From Larkinella humicola (lineage in GTDB: Bacteria > Bacteroidota > Bacteroidia > Cytophagales > Spirosomataceae), in the NCBI RefSeq assembly GCF_008727875.1, contig NZ_VTWS01000002.1, positions 434,001-498,000 of the forward strand: DNA of 64,000 nt. The letters run 5' to 3'. The notes beneath the pieces were generated by a model that had not been told where the DNA came from, did no database searches, and saw nothing but the letters and a program-made list of their open reading frames with translations. This document shows, piece after piece, positions 33,133 to 42,157 of the stretch. How positions within the stretch are numbered: position 1 is the first letter of the stretch; the number at the start of each line of letters is the position of its first letter. Position numbers and translations under genes: made by a program.

Positions 33133-34728
33133 CTAATTCAAATTAATTGTATAAATCTTCTGAACGACGGGAACATCACTGATCTCTCCCCGGAAGTTTC
33201 GCCGTTCGACCCCTTCCACTTCAATAACATACCGCATGCCTGGCTGGGCATCAGCCGCCAAGGCTCCTACCGAACCCCCGTTTGGCCCTAACGAAACCGG
33301 AGCCCCAATGGGACGACCGCCCTGCGCCAAACGAACGGTAAAGCCTTTTACCCGGAAATTGGCATCATCCGGCATAAAGTTTTTAAAGCTTTCATCCGGA
33401 ATGGCCCGAACCTGGATGCTCCGCACGCTGGATATAGGCATTCCCCGACGCTCGTCAATTTCGGCTCCTCCGGCGTATACCCGCAACGTGGGACGAGGCA
33501 CCCGATTTACCTTGAACTGGTTGGTTCCTAACAGGCTCCCTCCGTTGTTGACGTTCAGGCTCACCTGTGCCGCATTGGGAATAACCGTAATTTTACCGCG
33601 TTCTCCGCTGGTTATCACCGCTGCGCCATTGGCTGTAAACGACGGATTCCATAAGGCACCCAGTTGCGGGCTCTGAATGCTCAGTTTATTAGCGCACCCC
33701 AAATACAACGGAGGCATGGAGGCCGTTTCAATCTCGTAAGACGGTTTGGCTACAAAATACTCTTGATTGAAGTTAACGGTTTTCATCCCATCCGGGGCCT
33801 GATAACTGATGGAGCCCGTTAAATTCCGTTTCGCTAACCCGTTTTTATCATAGGTTCCGCCCTGCGCTGTAAATTCAATTTTACCAACCCCATCTTCTAC
33901 CCGAACCGCACCGCCATTCAGGCTCATACGGGGTGAAATTCCACTCGACGAAGCCGCCAGAAACATTTCACCTTTGAACTTGGTACCGGCCACAACCACT
34001 TTGGATTCCATGCTCACCCGTGCCAGAATCTTGTCAAACTTGATGTCCTGCGCTCCCACTTTGCTCGCCAGGTAGTCCAGGATTTCTCCTTCCATTCGGC
34101 GGATGTCCGATTGACGCTGACTCAAAACAGCCAAAGCTGCCGGAACCGGCGTTTGTTCAAAATTCAGTTCGGCAAAATCCTTGTTGCGTTGTTCTTTGGA
34201 ACGACTGGCGATTGGATCGTCTTTGGCATCAGCCGCTAATGGCGTAAATTTGGCGTTGGGATTGTATTTCTGAAGTTGCTGGGTGAACTGGTTCAGTTTT
34301 TCTTTCAGTTCATAGGCTTTACCGTTTTTACGGCCACCCACCATAATAATCCCAACCTTGTCTTCTTCGTTCGGGTTTTTCAGCCGACCTTCTTCATCGA
34401 GTCCACCACCCGCTTCCGTGATCAACTGTTGCTTCACTGTTTCCAGCTCATTCACAATGCCAGCCGTCATGGTGCGAACTTCTTCGGCCTGCTTCACCAC
34501 AGCCACATCCGCGGCCCGGTTTCCTGACTTGTCAACGGTGGCCTTAATATTGTCTAACGTGGACTGGTTGATGCGGTTTGCAGAACCCGTTGACGTTTCC
34601 AGACTGCTATTTAGTAAGATAAATTTCTCCAGCAAAGCCGAACTGACCTGTAAGGCCAGCATTGCGGTCAATACCAGATACATCATCCCGATCATTTTCT
34701 GACGGGGTGTTTCTTTTGCGCCTGCCAT
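33133..34728 (-). CDS. gldM: Gliding motility/type IX secretion motor protein GldM
   Basis: GldM (PorM) spans the inner membrane by one N-terminal helix and reaches through the periplasm; with GldL it forms the proton-driven motor. The start MAGAKETPRQKMIGMMYLVLTAMLALQVSS at 34728 is the family N-terminus; an upstream extension to 34800 is not. The rest is periplasmic: helical NRINQSTLDNIKATVDKSG-type sequence, then several beta domains (FKGEMFLAASSSGISPRMSLNGG, FAKPSYEIETASMPPLYLGCANKLSI is a near reading of the D3 segment) and a C-terminal domain ending KIYTINLN. The length of about 531 residues is normal. It lies 119 bases after gldL and 32 bases before gldN. Confidence 0.95.
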   Translation of the reverse strand: MAGAKETPRQKMIGMMYLVLTAMLALQVSSALLEKFILLNSSLETSTGSANRINQSTLDNIKATVDKSGNRAADVAVVKQAEEVRTMTAGIVNELETVKQQLITEAGGGLDEEGRLKNPNEEDKVGIIMVGGRKNGKAYELKEKLNQFTQQLQKYNPNAKFTPLAADAKDDPIASRSKEQRNKDFAELNFEQTPVPAALAVLSQRQSDIRRMEGEILDYLASKVGAQDIKFDKILARVSMESKVVVAGTKFKGEMFLAASSSGISPRMSLNGGAVRVEDGVGKIEFTAQGGTYDKNGLAKRNLTGSISYQAPDGMKTVNFNQEYFVAKPSYEIETASMPPLYLGCANKLSIQSPQLGALWNPSFTANGAAVITSGERGKITVIPNAAQVSLNVNNGGSLLGTNQFKVNRVPRPTLRVYAGGAEIDERRGMPISSVRSIQVRAIPDESFKNFMPDDANFRVKGFTVRLAQGGRPIGAPVSLGPNGGSVGALAADAQPGMRYVIEVEGVERRNFRGEISDVPVVQKIYTINLN

Positions 34729-34847
34729 TAGTTTATGGTAGAGTAACTTGTAATGTAGAATTAAATACCGGTCGTTTAAAGTCTTTGAGTTGGCATTCAA
34801 CGTTACAATTGTAAACCGCTAAATGCCAACTCCTTTTCCTTTAACGA

Positions 34848-35675
34848 TTATTTGGCGCCATTTCCGCGCATGGCCGTCAACATACTGCCGTATACGTTGT
34901 TGAGAGACGACAGATTGTTGGTTAATTTTGACATTTCGCTTTTGAACTGCTGCGTGTCACGGCTGGCTTCCGACATATTTTCCATCGCACTGGTCAAATT
35001 GCCATAAAACGCATTCATGGCTTTCAGGTGCTTGTTGGTGTCCTGTAATTCCAGTTCATACACGGCATTCAGAGCACCCATGCTCTGGGTGATTTTCTGG
35101 AACTGGGTACGGTATTCTTTGGCATCCTGCGTTGCATCAGCCATTGCATTCATCGAGGTGACCGCTACGCCGTACGATTTGTTCATTTCGTTGATGGACG
35201 AAGCCGCCTGCCGAACATTCTGGGTGTATTCGTTGGTGGCAATCGTGGCATCCGAAACGTCACGCATTTTGCCAACGGTATCGGTAAAGCTGCGCAGGCC
35301 CGTGCCCAGTTTTTCAAAAATCTCCGGCGACACTTTTGCATCAGCCAGCATTTTATCCATATTGGCGGTCAAGCCATTGCTTTGCAAAGCCGGGCGACGC
35401 TGGGGCAATTCGCCATCGTAATCATCAGCCAGTTCCGGATAGACCCGCGCCCAATCCGGTTCTTTCTGGGTATTTTGAGCGAATGTTTGAAATGCAAACA
35501 AGACGAAGATCGCTACTTCGGTCAGCAGACCAATGGTCAAGATGGTGCCTCCACCCTCCCAGTGCTGAATTTTACCCAGTGCGCCGAGAATAACGACGGC
35601 AGCACCCAGACTATACAATGTCGGAAGGATTTTGTCAAAGAAAACACTCGAACCGTTACCGTTCTTTTTAGCCAT
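34848..35675 (-). CDS. gldL: Gliding motility/type IX secretion motor protein GldL
   Basis: GldL (PorL) is the stator-like partner of GldM in the inner-membrane motor. The N-terminus has two membrane helices, LPTLYSLGAAVVILGALGKI and TILTIGLLTEVAIFVLFAFQTF; the second carries a conserved glutamate that is proposed to take part in proton flow. The cytoplasmic part of about 200 residues is helical and repetitive (MDKMLADAKVSPEIFEKLG, NEMNKSYGVAVTSMNAMADA, NKHLKAMNAFYGNLTSAMENM, NLSSLNNVYGSMLTAM). The 275-residue length is normal. The gene lies between gldK and gldM. Confidence 0.95.
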   Translation of the reverse strand: MAKKNGNGSSVFFDKILPTLYSLGAAVVILGALGKIQHWEGGGTILTIGLLTEVAIFVLFAFQTFAQNTQKEPDWARVYPELADDYDGELPQRRPALQSNGLTANMDKMLADAKVSPEIFEKLGTGLRSFTDTVGKMRDVSDATIATNEYTQNVRQAASSINEMNKSYGVAVTSMNAMADATQDAKEYRTQFQKITQSMGALNAVYELELQDTNKHLKAMNAFYGNLTSAMENMSEASRDTQQFKSEMSKLTNNLSSLNNVYGSMLTAMRGNGAK

Positions 35676-35763
35676 GATTAAAGCAAAAATTAAATGGGTA
35701 TTATGTGTTGTGTATAGGTATTAAATAGGGGTTGAGTCTATTCCATTCCGGAAACGAACCGGA

Positions 35764-36843
35764 TTAACGACGGGCACCTTTGGAAGCGGTTCTTCCTTGC
35801 AGGTTATCCATTACGCAGCGGAAACCGATGAATGACCGCTTATTGCTTTCGAGTTCGTAATACCGCGTCCCCGTTTCCAGATAGTAAGCGATATCCTTCC
35901 AGGAACCACCCCGCACTACTTTCCGGGGTTCGTCGGCATTCTGGTTGTCCGGGTTCATATCCCAAACAATGGCGGATGCATTTTCAGCATAGGCGTCGCG
36001 GGTCCACTCGGCCACATTACCGGCCATGTTGTAGAGCCCGTAGTCGTTCGGATTGTAGGCATTGGCCGGAGCCGTGTACGGATACCCGTCGGCGTCGAAA
36101 TTCCCGCGTTGCGGTTTGAAGTTGGCCAGGTAGCAGCCTTTTCCGTTGGCTACGTACGGCCCACCCCAGGGATATTTAGCGGAGTTGTGACCGCCACGGG
36201 CCGCCCATTCCCATTCCGCTTCGGAAGGCAGGCGATACCGGGGAGAAACAAACTGGCCTTCTTTCGTGCGGTAATCGTTGTACAGGTTCGTACGCCAGGT
36301 GCAGAAATACTGGGCTGCCTGCCAGCTTACCCCAACCACCGGATAGGTATCGAATGCCGGGTGTGAAAAATAGTACTCCAGCATGGGGTCCCCGTTATGA
36401 TACGTAAAGTCATTCTTCCAAACGGTCGTATCCGGGTAGAATTTCGTCATAATTTCTTCTTCGCCCAGCACTGAAACCGAGTCGGTCAGTAAGGCATTGA
36501 CAAACTGACGGTATTCATGGTTGGTAATTTCCGTATCATCCATATAGAATGAACTGATCGTTACCCGCCGGTTCATGTTCGTCTGGGTTGCTGCTAAATC
36601 TTCATCGGCCTGTCCCATCATAAACGAACCCGACGGAACCAGCACCATACCATAGGGAGTGGTTTGTTTCCAGCCTTTTCGTCCATTGGCAGTGACTTCT
36701 CCATTGACAATGCCGACATCTTCGCCCTTGCCTTTTCCACCACCAAATTTGGATTTGATAAACCCGCAACCCTGCATCAGCAGAATCGTTGCCACCACCA
36801 TCACCCCTCGGGCTGCGTTGCCGGTAAACCACTTGTTACTCAT
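35764..36843 (-). CDS. gldK: Gliding motility/type IX secretion lipoprotein GldK
   Basis: GldK (PorK) is the outer-membrane lipoprotein of the periplasmic ring. The lipobox is ATILLMQGC, with cysteine at about residue 26, followed by a glycine/lysine linker. The body is the formylglycine-generating-enzyme-like fold used structurally in this family: GMVLVPSGSFMMGQADED, SSFYMDDTEITNHEYRQFV, FDTYPVVGVSWQAAQYFCTW, YRLPSEAEWEWAARGG, YGLYNMAGNVAEWTRDAY and RGGSWKDIAYYLETGTRYY. The ATG at 36843 is preferred because it starts the signal peptide. It is the first gene of gldKLMN. Confidence 0.95.
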   Translation of the reverse strand: MSNKWFTGNAARGVMVVATILLMQGCGFIKSKFGGGKGKGEDVGIVNGEVTANGRKGWKQTTPYGMVLVPSGSFMMGQADEDLAATQTNMNRRVTISSFYMDDTEITNHEYRQFVNALLTDSVSVLGEEEIMTKFYPDTTVWKNDFTYHNGDPMLEYYFSHPAFDTYPVVGVSWQAAQYFCTWRTNLYNDYRTKEGQFVSPRYRLPSEAEWEWAARGGHNSAKYPWGGPYVANGKGCYLANFKPQRGNFDADGYPYTAPANAYNPNDYGLYNMAGNVAEWTRDAYAENASAIVWDMNPDNQNADEPRKVVRGGSWKDIAYYLETGTRYYELESNKRSFIGFRCVMDNLQGRTASKGARR

Positions 36844-37008
36844 AGTTGTAGGGTACGTTAAAATCTGTTTCGCGTGCAAACCAGTCTTAGAACGAAAATA
36901 AAGCATTTTATTGTATACGTACATTTGAATTGATTAAATGCATCTATTATTCAAAAAAAGTACAAACTAACCTGCGATCAGTTCTATCACGTAGCCTACT
37001 AATTTTCT

Positions 37009-37016
37009 CAAAATTA
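37009..37016 (-). promoter_or_regulatory. Candidate -7 box (TAATTTTG) for gldK
   Basis: On the minus strand TAATTTTG reads from 37016 to 37009, about 165 bases before the gldK start. A TTG is found 24 bases upstream, too far for the usual spacing. The 266-base gap between the porP-like gene and gldK shows no open frame and no other clear signal. Confidence 0.3.
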
Positions 37017-37109
37017 TCACTTTGGCTTTTAACAGCCTAACAATAATTACGCCAATCGTAGAAATGGCAACGGAGTAAAGAAACGAGGTCAGTTTGTGTA
37101 GTTGTTCTT

Positions 37110-38078
37110 TCAATAGCGGAATCGGGGCGTTCTGATGATCGGTTTACGGCCTGAGCGGGGTTCGGGGAGTGAATAAGACAATAAGATTTCGTGCGACGTT
37201 GGGCTTTTCGCATCGCGGTTGCTCACCACAAAATCGAACGCATACCCGAAGCGCAGGGCATTATTCCGGAGTAAACTAAGGCCGGCCGTTGCGGTGAACG
37301 CATCGCCCTGGCGGTAGCCGAAACCGACCCAGTGCCGCTTGTCGTACATGCCCAGTACACTCACCTCCACCGACGAATACGTCGCGTTGGTGTTGAATTT
37401 GTAAATGGCAGAGGGCATGATGTCGATCAGTTCATTCCACGCATACCGGTATCCCGCCGTCAGGTAGGCGGTTCGGTAAAGGGGGTTGAGTCCCGTATCG
37501 TTGCCTGATTTAAAATCAGGCTGGGTCAGGTGTTTCATACTGGCGCCAATATAATAGGTATCGGCATTGTAATAAACCCCTGCGCCCAGATCCGGCTGCG
37601 TCTGGTTGACACGTCCGTTCTGAATCAGCGGATCGCCGGGATCGTTGGGCCGAAACCGGTCATAATTGATCGACCGGTTGTGAATACCACCCTCTGCCCC
37701 AAAGGAGAGCGTTCCTTTTTTCAGGGGCACCCGAAAAGCATACGCGACCTGAACCTTCTGAAATCCCTGCGGACCAAATGTTTCGTTCACCGCATTCAAA
37801 CCGATCCCTCCCCGAATTTTGTTCAGGGGCATATTAAACGAAAACAACTGGGTGCTGGGGGCTCCACCTTCGTCAAAGGTTCCCTGATAACCCAGGTACT
37901 GCGTCCGGTGTACCAACTGAAACCGGGTTACCCCCTCCGAACCGACTGCGGCTGGATTGTAGTAGACCGGATTGAACATATACAAGCTAAACTGCGGATC
38001 CTGATCCTGAGCCTGAACGCCCAAAGCCGTCATGAAACTGGCCAAACCAAGCAGGACAACGTAAAACTTACGATTCAT
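37110..38078 (-). CDS. PorP/SprF-family type IX secretion membrane protein
   Basis: A 322-residue outer-membrane beta-barrel protein. The signal peptide is MNRKFYVVLLGLASFMTALGVQAQ. The start of the mature part, DPQFSLYMFNPVYYNPAAVGSEGVTRFQLVHRTQYLGYQG, is the PorP/SprF signature, and the C-terminus ends in barrel strands (NALRFGYAFDFVVSN, SHEILLSYSL). These proteins bind the type IX machinery or anchor surface adhesins; the copy upstream of gldK is usually the core PorP. The 38079-38321 gap behind its start holds no gene; a TATTTTTG box on the minus strand at 38197-38190 could be its promoter. Confidence 0.93.
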   Translation of the reverse strand: MNRKFYVVLLGLASFMTALGVQAQDQDPQFSLYMFNPVYYNPAAVGSEGVTRFQLVHRTQYLGYQGTFDEGGAPSTQLFSFNMPLNKIRGGIGLNAVNETFGPQGFQKVQVAYAFRVPLKKGTLSFGAEGGIHNRSINYDRFRPNDPGDPLIQNGRVNQTQPDLGAGVYYNADTYYIGASMKHLTQPDFKSGNDTGLNPLYRTAYLTAGYRYAWNELIDIMPSAIYKFNTNATYSSVEVSVLGMYDKRHWVGFGYRQGDAFTATAGLSLLRNNALRFGYAFDFVVSNRDAKSPTSHEILLSYSLPEPRSGRKPIIRTPRFRY

Positions 38079-38321
38079 ATACTATCAGAACAATCACCAG
38101 ACTAATTTCTAAATCTGCCGAACGAATCAACCGCCCGTTCAGTCGCCAGACCTGCTTAAGCGCATGTTACCTATTAAACGGAGATTTTCCAAAAATATTG
38201 GTATAAAAAAAGAGACCTTATTAAACTGCAATTGCGCGGCCTGAATGACGTACCGGATTCAAAAAAAATCACGGTCTAAGCTCATTCGGACAGCGCAATC
38301 GCTTCGCAGAATCGTTGCCAT

Positions 38322-39107
38322 CTAGTGGCTGTTGGCCTTCTTCATATACAGTTCCAGCGCACCCGCCATCGACGGCGCATTGGGCAGGGGGGCTTCAATG
38401 TCCAGAATAAAACCGGCCTCGGTAACGGCCCGCGCCGTGGTGGGACCAAAAGCCGCCATCCGGATGCCGTTTTGCGTAAACCCGGGGAAATTATGCAGCA
38501 GCGAGTTGACGCCGGACGGGCTGAAAAACGCAATGATATCGAACGAATGGATGTCCAGATCCGAGAGGTCGGCCGGCACGGTTTCGTACATCACGGCTTC
38601 GGCCAGGTGCAAACCGCTGGTGTCCATGAAATCCGGAATATCGTTGCCCCGGATGTTGGAACACGGAAACAGGAACTTCTCACTCTTGTGTTTCCGGATC
38701 AGGTCGAACAGGTCGGCCGCCGTTTTATTGCCGGTAAAAATCTTCCGTTTCCGGATCACGATGTATTTCTGGAGGTAATTGGCGGTTTGCTCCGTCACGC
38801 AGAAATACTTCATGTCGGCCGGCATTTCCAGTTTCGCTTCCTGACAGATTCGGAAGAAGTGATCGACGGCGTTACGGCTCGTAAAAATGATGGCCGTATG
38901 GTCGAGGATGTTGATTTTCTGCTTGCGAAAGTCTTTGTAGGAAACGCCCTGAATCTGAATAAACGGACGAAAATCAATCTGCAGGTTGTATTTCCCTGCG
39001 ATTTCAAAATAGGGCGAATTGCTGTCGGCAGGTCGGGCTTGGGTAACTAAAATACTGGCTACTTTGGTCAGCCTTTCCTGGTCGTACTTAGCAGAAATCT
39101 CACTCAT
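38322..39107 (-). CDS. hemD: Uroporphyrinogen-III synthase
   Basis: HemD closes and inverts ring D of hydroxymethylbilane to give uroporphyrinogen III. The 261-residue protein has the loose but recognisable family pattern: LVTQARPADSNSPYFEIAGKYNL near the start, DHTAIIFTSRNAVDHFFRI, KFLFPCSNIRGNDIPDFM, and IIAFFSPSGVNSLLHNF followed by RMAAFGPTTARAVTEAGF at the end. It follows the DUF4271 gene, as in other Bacteroidota. A TACCTTTG box on the minus strand at 39203-39196, inside the end of DUF4271, could serve as its own promoter. HemE, the next enzyme, is encoded at 1.3-2.3 kb. Confidence 0.88.
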   Translation of the reverse strand: MSEISAKYDQERLTKVASILVTQARPADSNSPYFEIAGKYNLQIDFRPFIQIQGVSYKDFRKQKINILDHTAIIFTSRNAVDHFFRICQEAKLEMPADMKYFCVTEQTANYLQKYIVIRKRKIFTGNKTAADLFDLIRKHKSEKFLFPCSNIRGNDIPDFMDTSGLHLAEAVMYETVPADLSDLDIHSFDIIAFFSPSGVNSLLHNFPGFTQNGIRMAAFGPTTARAVTEAGFILDIEAPLPNAPSMAGALELYMKKANSH

Positions 39108-39146
39108 CGAATACCTCGCGTTTTGTGTTTAAAGCTTGCCCACTGG

Positions 39147-40307
39147 CTACAGTGCGAACCGTACCCCAATGGTTAGCGGGATCAATTCAACGATGCAAAG
39201 GTACGAAAATAAATACAGATTTTTGATAACCGCTTTGTTTGCAATGACAACATATAACAGGGCCAGCCGGATGACGTAGAAGCCGACAAACGGAACAATC
39301 AGCCAGAGGCTGGGCCAGGTGGTGGTGGCGGCAGTGTTGGCGGCAATGGTGGCTACGCAAATGGTGCCACCGGTAAAAAAAATCAGGGAAGACTGCATGA
39401 CCTTGAAGAAGTGCAAATTTACTACCTCTTCCAGCCGGTACAGCCCCCCAATGATCACGATAAAAAGATATTTTGCCAGCAACAGAAAAAAGGCCAGAAA
39501 GCTCAATTCAACAAACGTAAGCGTTAGATCCAGCAAGCCCTGCCCCCGCAGCAGCAAGGCCCTCGACAGAAAGAGATCGATGTTTTTGCTCTGAATAATC
39601 AGGTATAAATACGCCGTGATGAACCCCAAATTCATCAAAAAAAGAAGATTCGTTCGGCTCAGCGGCCGGTTGACCAGAAATAATTCATCCCGAACCGTTA
39701 CCGACAACAAATCAGCCAGATTGAAGAACCGGAGGAAAGCGCGGTGGTGAAAATTGAATAAATACGCATTGACGGCCACAATGAACAGCAGACAGAGCGT
39801 GAAAAAATTGGTGTACATCGACAGCCGGCGGGGCAGAATACTGAGCCGCGTATCGGTTACCACCACGTCTTTCTGGGTGGCCGATTTTTGGTGGCCGATA
39901 AACACCAGCTTGTCCTCAACACCGGGGCTCCCGTGGAGCGTCAGAAACAGTTCCGGTTTGCGGTAGGCGCGGTATAAACTGTCCAGGTTCAACACCAGCC
40001 AGTCATTGGCCACCAGCTTGTATTTGAGAGCCGCGTCGATGAAGAGATAACCGTCCTGCCGGGTCGAAATCAGCAGACTGTACCGGCGGTTGCTTTCAAT
40101 ATCCAGGAAAAAACTAACGGAAGAAACCAGAGCGTGCTGTTCGTCGATGAAAGGCACGTAGGATTTGTAAGACTGGTCATAGACCAACCAGTCGTTGCGG
40201 AAGTCGTGGACGGGAAAAAATTGTTGATTCGGCCCAACGCCCTGTGCCATACTTCCCAGCGCCCACAGAGCCAGGGCCAGGGTGGACAAAATAAAACGAA
40301 TCCGCAC
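39147..40307 (-). CDS. DUF4271 membrane protein
   Basis: A 386-residue protein: signal peptide (MRIRFILSTLALALWALGSMAQG), a soluble periplasmic N-terminal part of about 150 residues, and a C-terminal membrane part of six to seven helices (for example LFIVAVNAYLFNFHHRAFLRFF, LNLGFITAYLYLII with neighbours, LAFFLLLAKYLFIVIIGGLYRL, FVGFYVIRLALLYVVIANKAV). This is the DUF4271 pattern of Bacteroidota, regularly found beside hemD. Its function is unknown to me. It is transcribed in the same direction as hemD, 39 bases upstream of it, with a dispersed stem-loop before its own start. Confidence 0.8.
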   Translation of the reverse strand: MRIRFILSTLALALWALGSMAQGVGPNQQFFPVHDFRNDWLVYDQSYKSYVPFIDEQHALVSSVSFFLDIESNRRYSLLISTRQDGYLFIDAALKYKLVANDWLVLNLDSLYRAYRKPELFLTLHGSPGVEDKLVFIGHQKSATQKDVVVTDTRLSILPRRLSMYTNFFTLCLLFIVAVNAYLFNFHHRAFLRFFNLADLLSVTVRDELFLVNRPLSRTNLLFLMNLGFITAYLYLIIQSKNIDLFLSRALLLRGQGLLDLTLTFVELSFLAFFLLLAKYLFIVIIGGLYRLEEVVNLHFFKVMQSSLIFFTGGTICVATIAANTAATTTWPSLWLIVPFVGFYVIRLALLYVVIANKAVIKNLYLFSYLCIVELIPLTIGVRFAL

Positions 40308-40322
40308 GAGTCAGGAATTATT

Positions 40323-40418
40323 AAGTTAAGAGTTAAGAATTAAAAGTTAAAAGTTGGCTGGCGCATTATGCCTGAATCTACTTATAACTTTTAACTCTTA
40401 ACTCTTAACTCTTAACTT
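40323..40418. repeat. 33-bp inverted repeat after sucD (core site C)
   Basis: Arms 40323-40355 and 40386-40418 pair over 33 positions with two mismatches; both are built from AGTTAAG and AATTAAA words. The 30-base loop begins with GGCTGGCGCA, so AAGTTGGCTGGCGCA, the half-core shared with the stems at 9.6 and 44.0 kb, spans the stem-loop junction. The right end is two bases from the sucD stop codon. Confidence 0.8.
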
Positions 40419-40419
40419 G

Positions 40420-41298
40420 TTAATTCTTCCCGATGGCTTTCAGCATCGTTTCACCAATCAGGGCTGGTGATTCGACGACGTGAATACCGCATTCGGACAT
40501 AATACGCATTTTGGCGGCTGCCGTGTCGTCCGCACCACCGATGATGGCGCCCGCGTGGCCCATCCGGCGGCCTTTCGGGGCGGTTTGTCCGGCAATGAAC
40601 CCAACGACCGGTTTGCGGTTTCCGTCGGCTTTGATCCAGCGTGCCGCTTCGGCTTCCATGCCTCCGCCAATTTCGCCGATCATTACGATGCCTTCGGTTT
40701 CGGGGTCGTTCATCAGCAGTTCAACGGCTTCTTTGGTCGTTGTTCCGATAATGGGATCACCGCCAATTCCGATGGCCGTAGTCTGGCCAAGTCCCACTTT
40801 CGAAAGCTGATCAACGGCTTCATAGGTCAGGGTACCGGATTTGGAAACAATGCCGATGGTTCCTTTTTTGAAGATAAAACCGGGCATGATGCCCACTTTA
40901 CACTCCTCGGCGGTCATCACACCGGGGCAGTTCGGCCCGATCAGCCGGACGTCTTTCCCGGTCAGATAGTCCTTGGCTACCATCATATCTTTCGTCGGAA
41001 TTCCTTCCGTAATGCAGATAATCACCTTGATACCGGCGTCAGCGGCTTCCATAATGGCGTCAGCGGCAAAAGCCGGTGGTACAAAAATAATCGAGACATC
41101 GGCTCCGCCCTTTTCAACAGCTTCCTTCACGGTGTTGAATACAGGTCGGTCGAGATGGGTCTGTCCGCCTTTGCCCGGAGTGACTCCGCCAATGACGTTG
41201 GTACCATACTCGATCATCTGTTGAGCATGAAATGAACCTTCAGAGCCCGTAAAGCCCTGGACGATAACCTTGGAATTTTTGTTAACTAATACGCTCAT
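40420..41298 (-). CDS. sucD: Succinate-CoA ligase subunit alpha
   Basis: The alpha subunit of succinyl-CoA synthetase makes ATP or GTP while releasing succinate in the citric acid cycle. The 292-residue length is usual. The N-terminal CoA-binding fold shows [22 protein letters not shown] and [39 protein letters not shown] and [13 protein letters not shown] follow; the phosphohistidine lies in [17 protein letters not shown] at about residue 250. The beta subunit gene sucC is not in the window, so the two are separated in this genome. A TACTTTTG box lies 54 bases upstream of the start. Confidence 0.97.
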   Translation of the reverse strand: MSVLVNKNSKVIVQGFTGSEGSFHAQQMIEYGTNVIGGVTPGKGGQTHLDRPVFNTVKEAVEKGGADVSIIFVPPAFAADAIMEAADAGIKVIICITEGIPTKDMMVAKDYLTGKDVRLIGPNCPGVMTAEECKVGIMPGFIFKKGTIGIVSKSGTLTYEAVDQLSKVGLGQTTAIGIGGDPIIGTTTKEAVELLMNDPETEGIVMIGEIGGGMEAEAARWIKADGNRKPVVGFIAGQTAPKGRRMGHAGAIIGGADDTAAAKMRIMSECGIHVVESPALIGETMLKAIGKN

Positions 41299-41352
41299 GA
41301 TGAATGAAAAGCTGTGCTATGCGTGTGAAGGTATAAGCCCTTGGAACCGGCG

Positions 41353-41360
41353 CAAAAGTA
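41353..41360 (-). promoter_or_regulatory. sucD -7 box (TACTTTTG)
   Basis: TACTTTTG reads on the minus strand from 41360 to 41353, giving a leader of roughly 50 bases. Upstream, at 41380-41372, is a TTTCTTT stretch; an exact TTTG is missing. Confidence 0.5.
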
Positions 41361-41380
41361 GAGGGAAATGGCTAAAGAAA

Positions 41381-41447
41381 AAAGTGAAGAGTGAAGAGTT
41401 AAGAATTAAGAGTTAAAACGCGTCAGCCAACTCTTCACTCATAACTC
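41381..41447. repeat. Inverted repeat near sucD (core site D)
   Basis: Arms 41389-41400 (GAGTGAAGAGTT) and 41429-41440 pair perfectly over 12 bases. The 28-base loop contains AAGAATTAAGAGTTAAAA and ends in CGCGTCAGCC, so CGTCAGCCAAC, the complement of the shared core, crosses the loop and the right arm. It lies upstream of the sucD promoter and 39 bases before the plus-strand membrane gene. Confidence 0.65.
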
Positions 41448-41485
41448 CCTTTTGCCTTTTTCCCCGAAAAATTGTTATTTCCAGC

Positions 41486-42097
41486 ATGAACCTTTCAAAC
41501 ATGGTGTCAGATGCCGTCCTGGCGTTCACGGGTATCTGGGTCTTCTGGCGGTATTTTATGGCATTGAGCTGGTATAACCGGGTACTCTGGGGACTCTTTC
41601 TGATTACCATTTCCATGACAGCCCTGATCGGCGTTCTGGTGTTTGCGGGCATTCAGGGCGTGGTGCCGTTACACCGCTCGCTGGAAACACTCGCGGCCAG
41701 TCTGGGGGTCGTTTGCGTCATCGTTGGGGTGTGGGGCCTGATTCTCAAGCAGAAAATTACGCGATCCGGTTTCGTCATTACCGTCACGCTCGGCATGGTT
41801 TTATTTCTGCTGCTGTTGCTGAGTCCCACCATCCGGGCCTTCGAGCCGGTAATCCCGTCGATGGGCATGGTAATCGTGCTGCTGATTGCTTTTCTGGGCG
41901 TCGTTCGTCGGGATCCCCGCGCCACCTGGGTGGTGCTGGCCGTGATGATTCTGGCCCTGGCAACCCGCGTGGGTCAATCAAAAAATCTGCCCATTCATCC
42001 CATCGATTTTTACCACTATACGCTTTCATTATCACTGCTTTGCTTCGGAAAATCGGTTCAAAAGACGGACGCGGGAAACCAGTCGGGAGGAAAGTAA
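41486..42097 (+). CDS. Hypothetical multi-pass membrane protein
   Basis: A 203-residue protein with about six hydrophobic helices: VSDAVLAFTGIWVFWRYFM, VLWGLFLITISMTALIGVLVF, LGVVCVIVGVWGLIL, FVITVTLGMVLFLLLLL, MGMVIVLLIAFLGVV and WVVLAVMILALAT. A polar tail with HPIDFYHYTLSLSLLCFG follows. I do not recognise the family. It precedes dnaX by 60 bases on the same strand; a TAATTTTG box overlaps its stop codon and may be the dnaX promoter, so joint transcription is not certain. Confidence 0.7.
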   Translation: MNLSNMVSDAVLAFTGIWVFWRYFMALSWYNRVLWGLFLITISMTALIGVLVFAGIQGVVPLHRSLETLAASLGVVCVIVGVWGLILKQKITRSGFVITVTLGMVLFLLLLLSPTIRAFEPVIPSMGMVIVLLIAFLGVVRRDPRATWVVLAVMILALATRVGQSKNLPIHPIDFYHYTLSLSLLCFGKSVQKTDAGNQSGGK

Positions 42098-42102
42098 TTT
42101 TG
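42095..42102 (+). promoter_or_regulatory. Candidate -7 box (TAATTTTG) for dnaX
   Basis: TAATTTTG begins with the stop codon of the upstream gene and lies 55 bases before the dnaX start. No TTTG is visible at 19-21 bases upstream. Confidence 0.35.
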
Positions 42103-42157
42103 GACAGCGGGGTTCCAAATCCTACGGCGGACCATTTTTTTTGGCTAACTTGCCGAC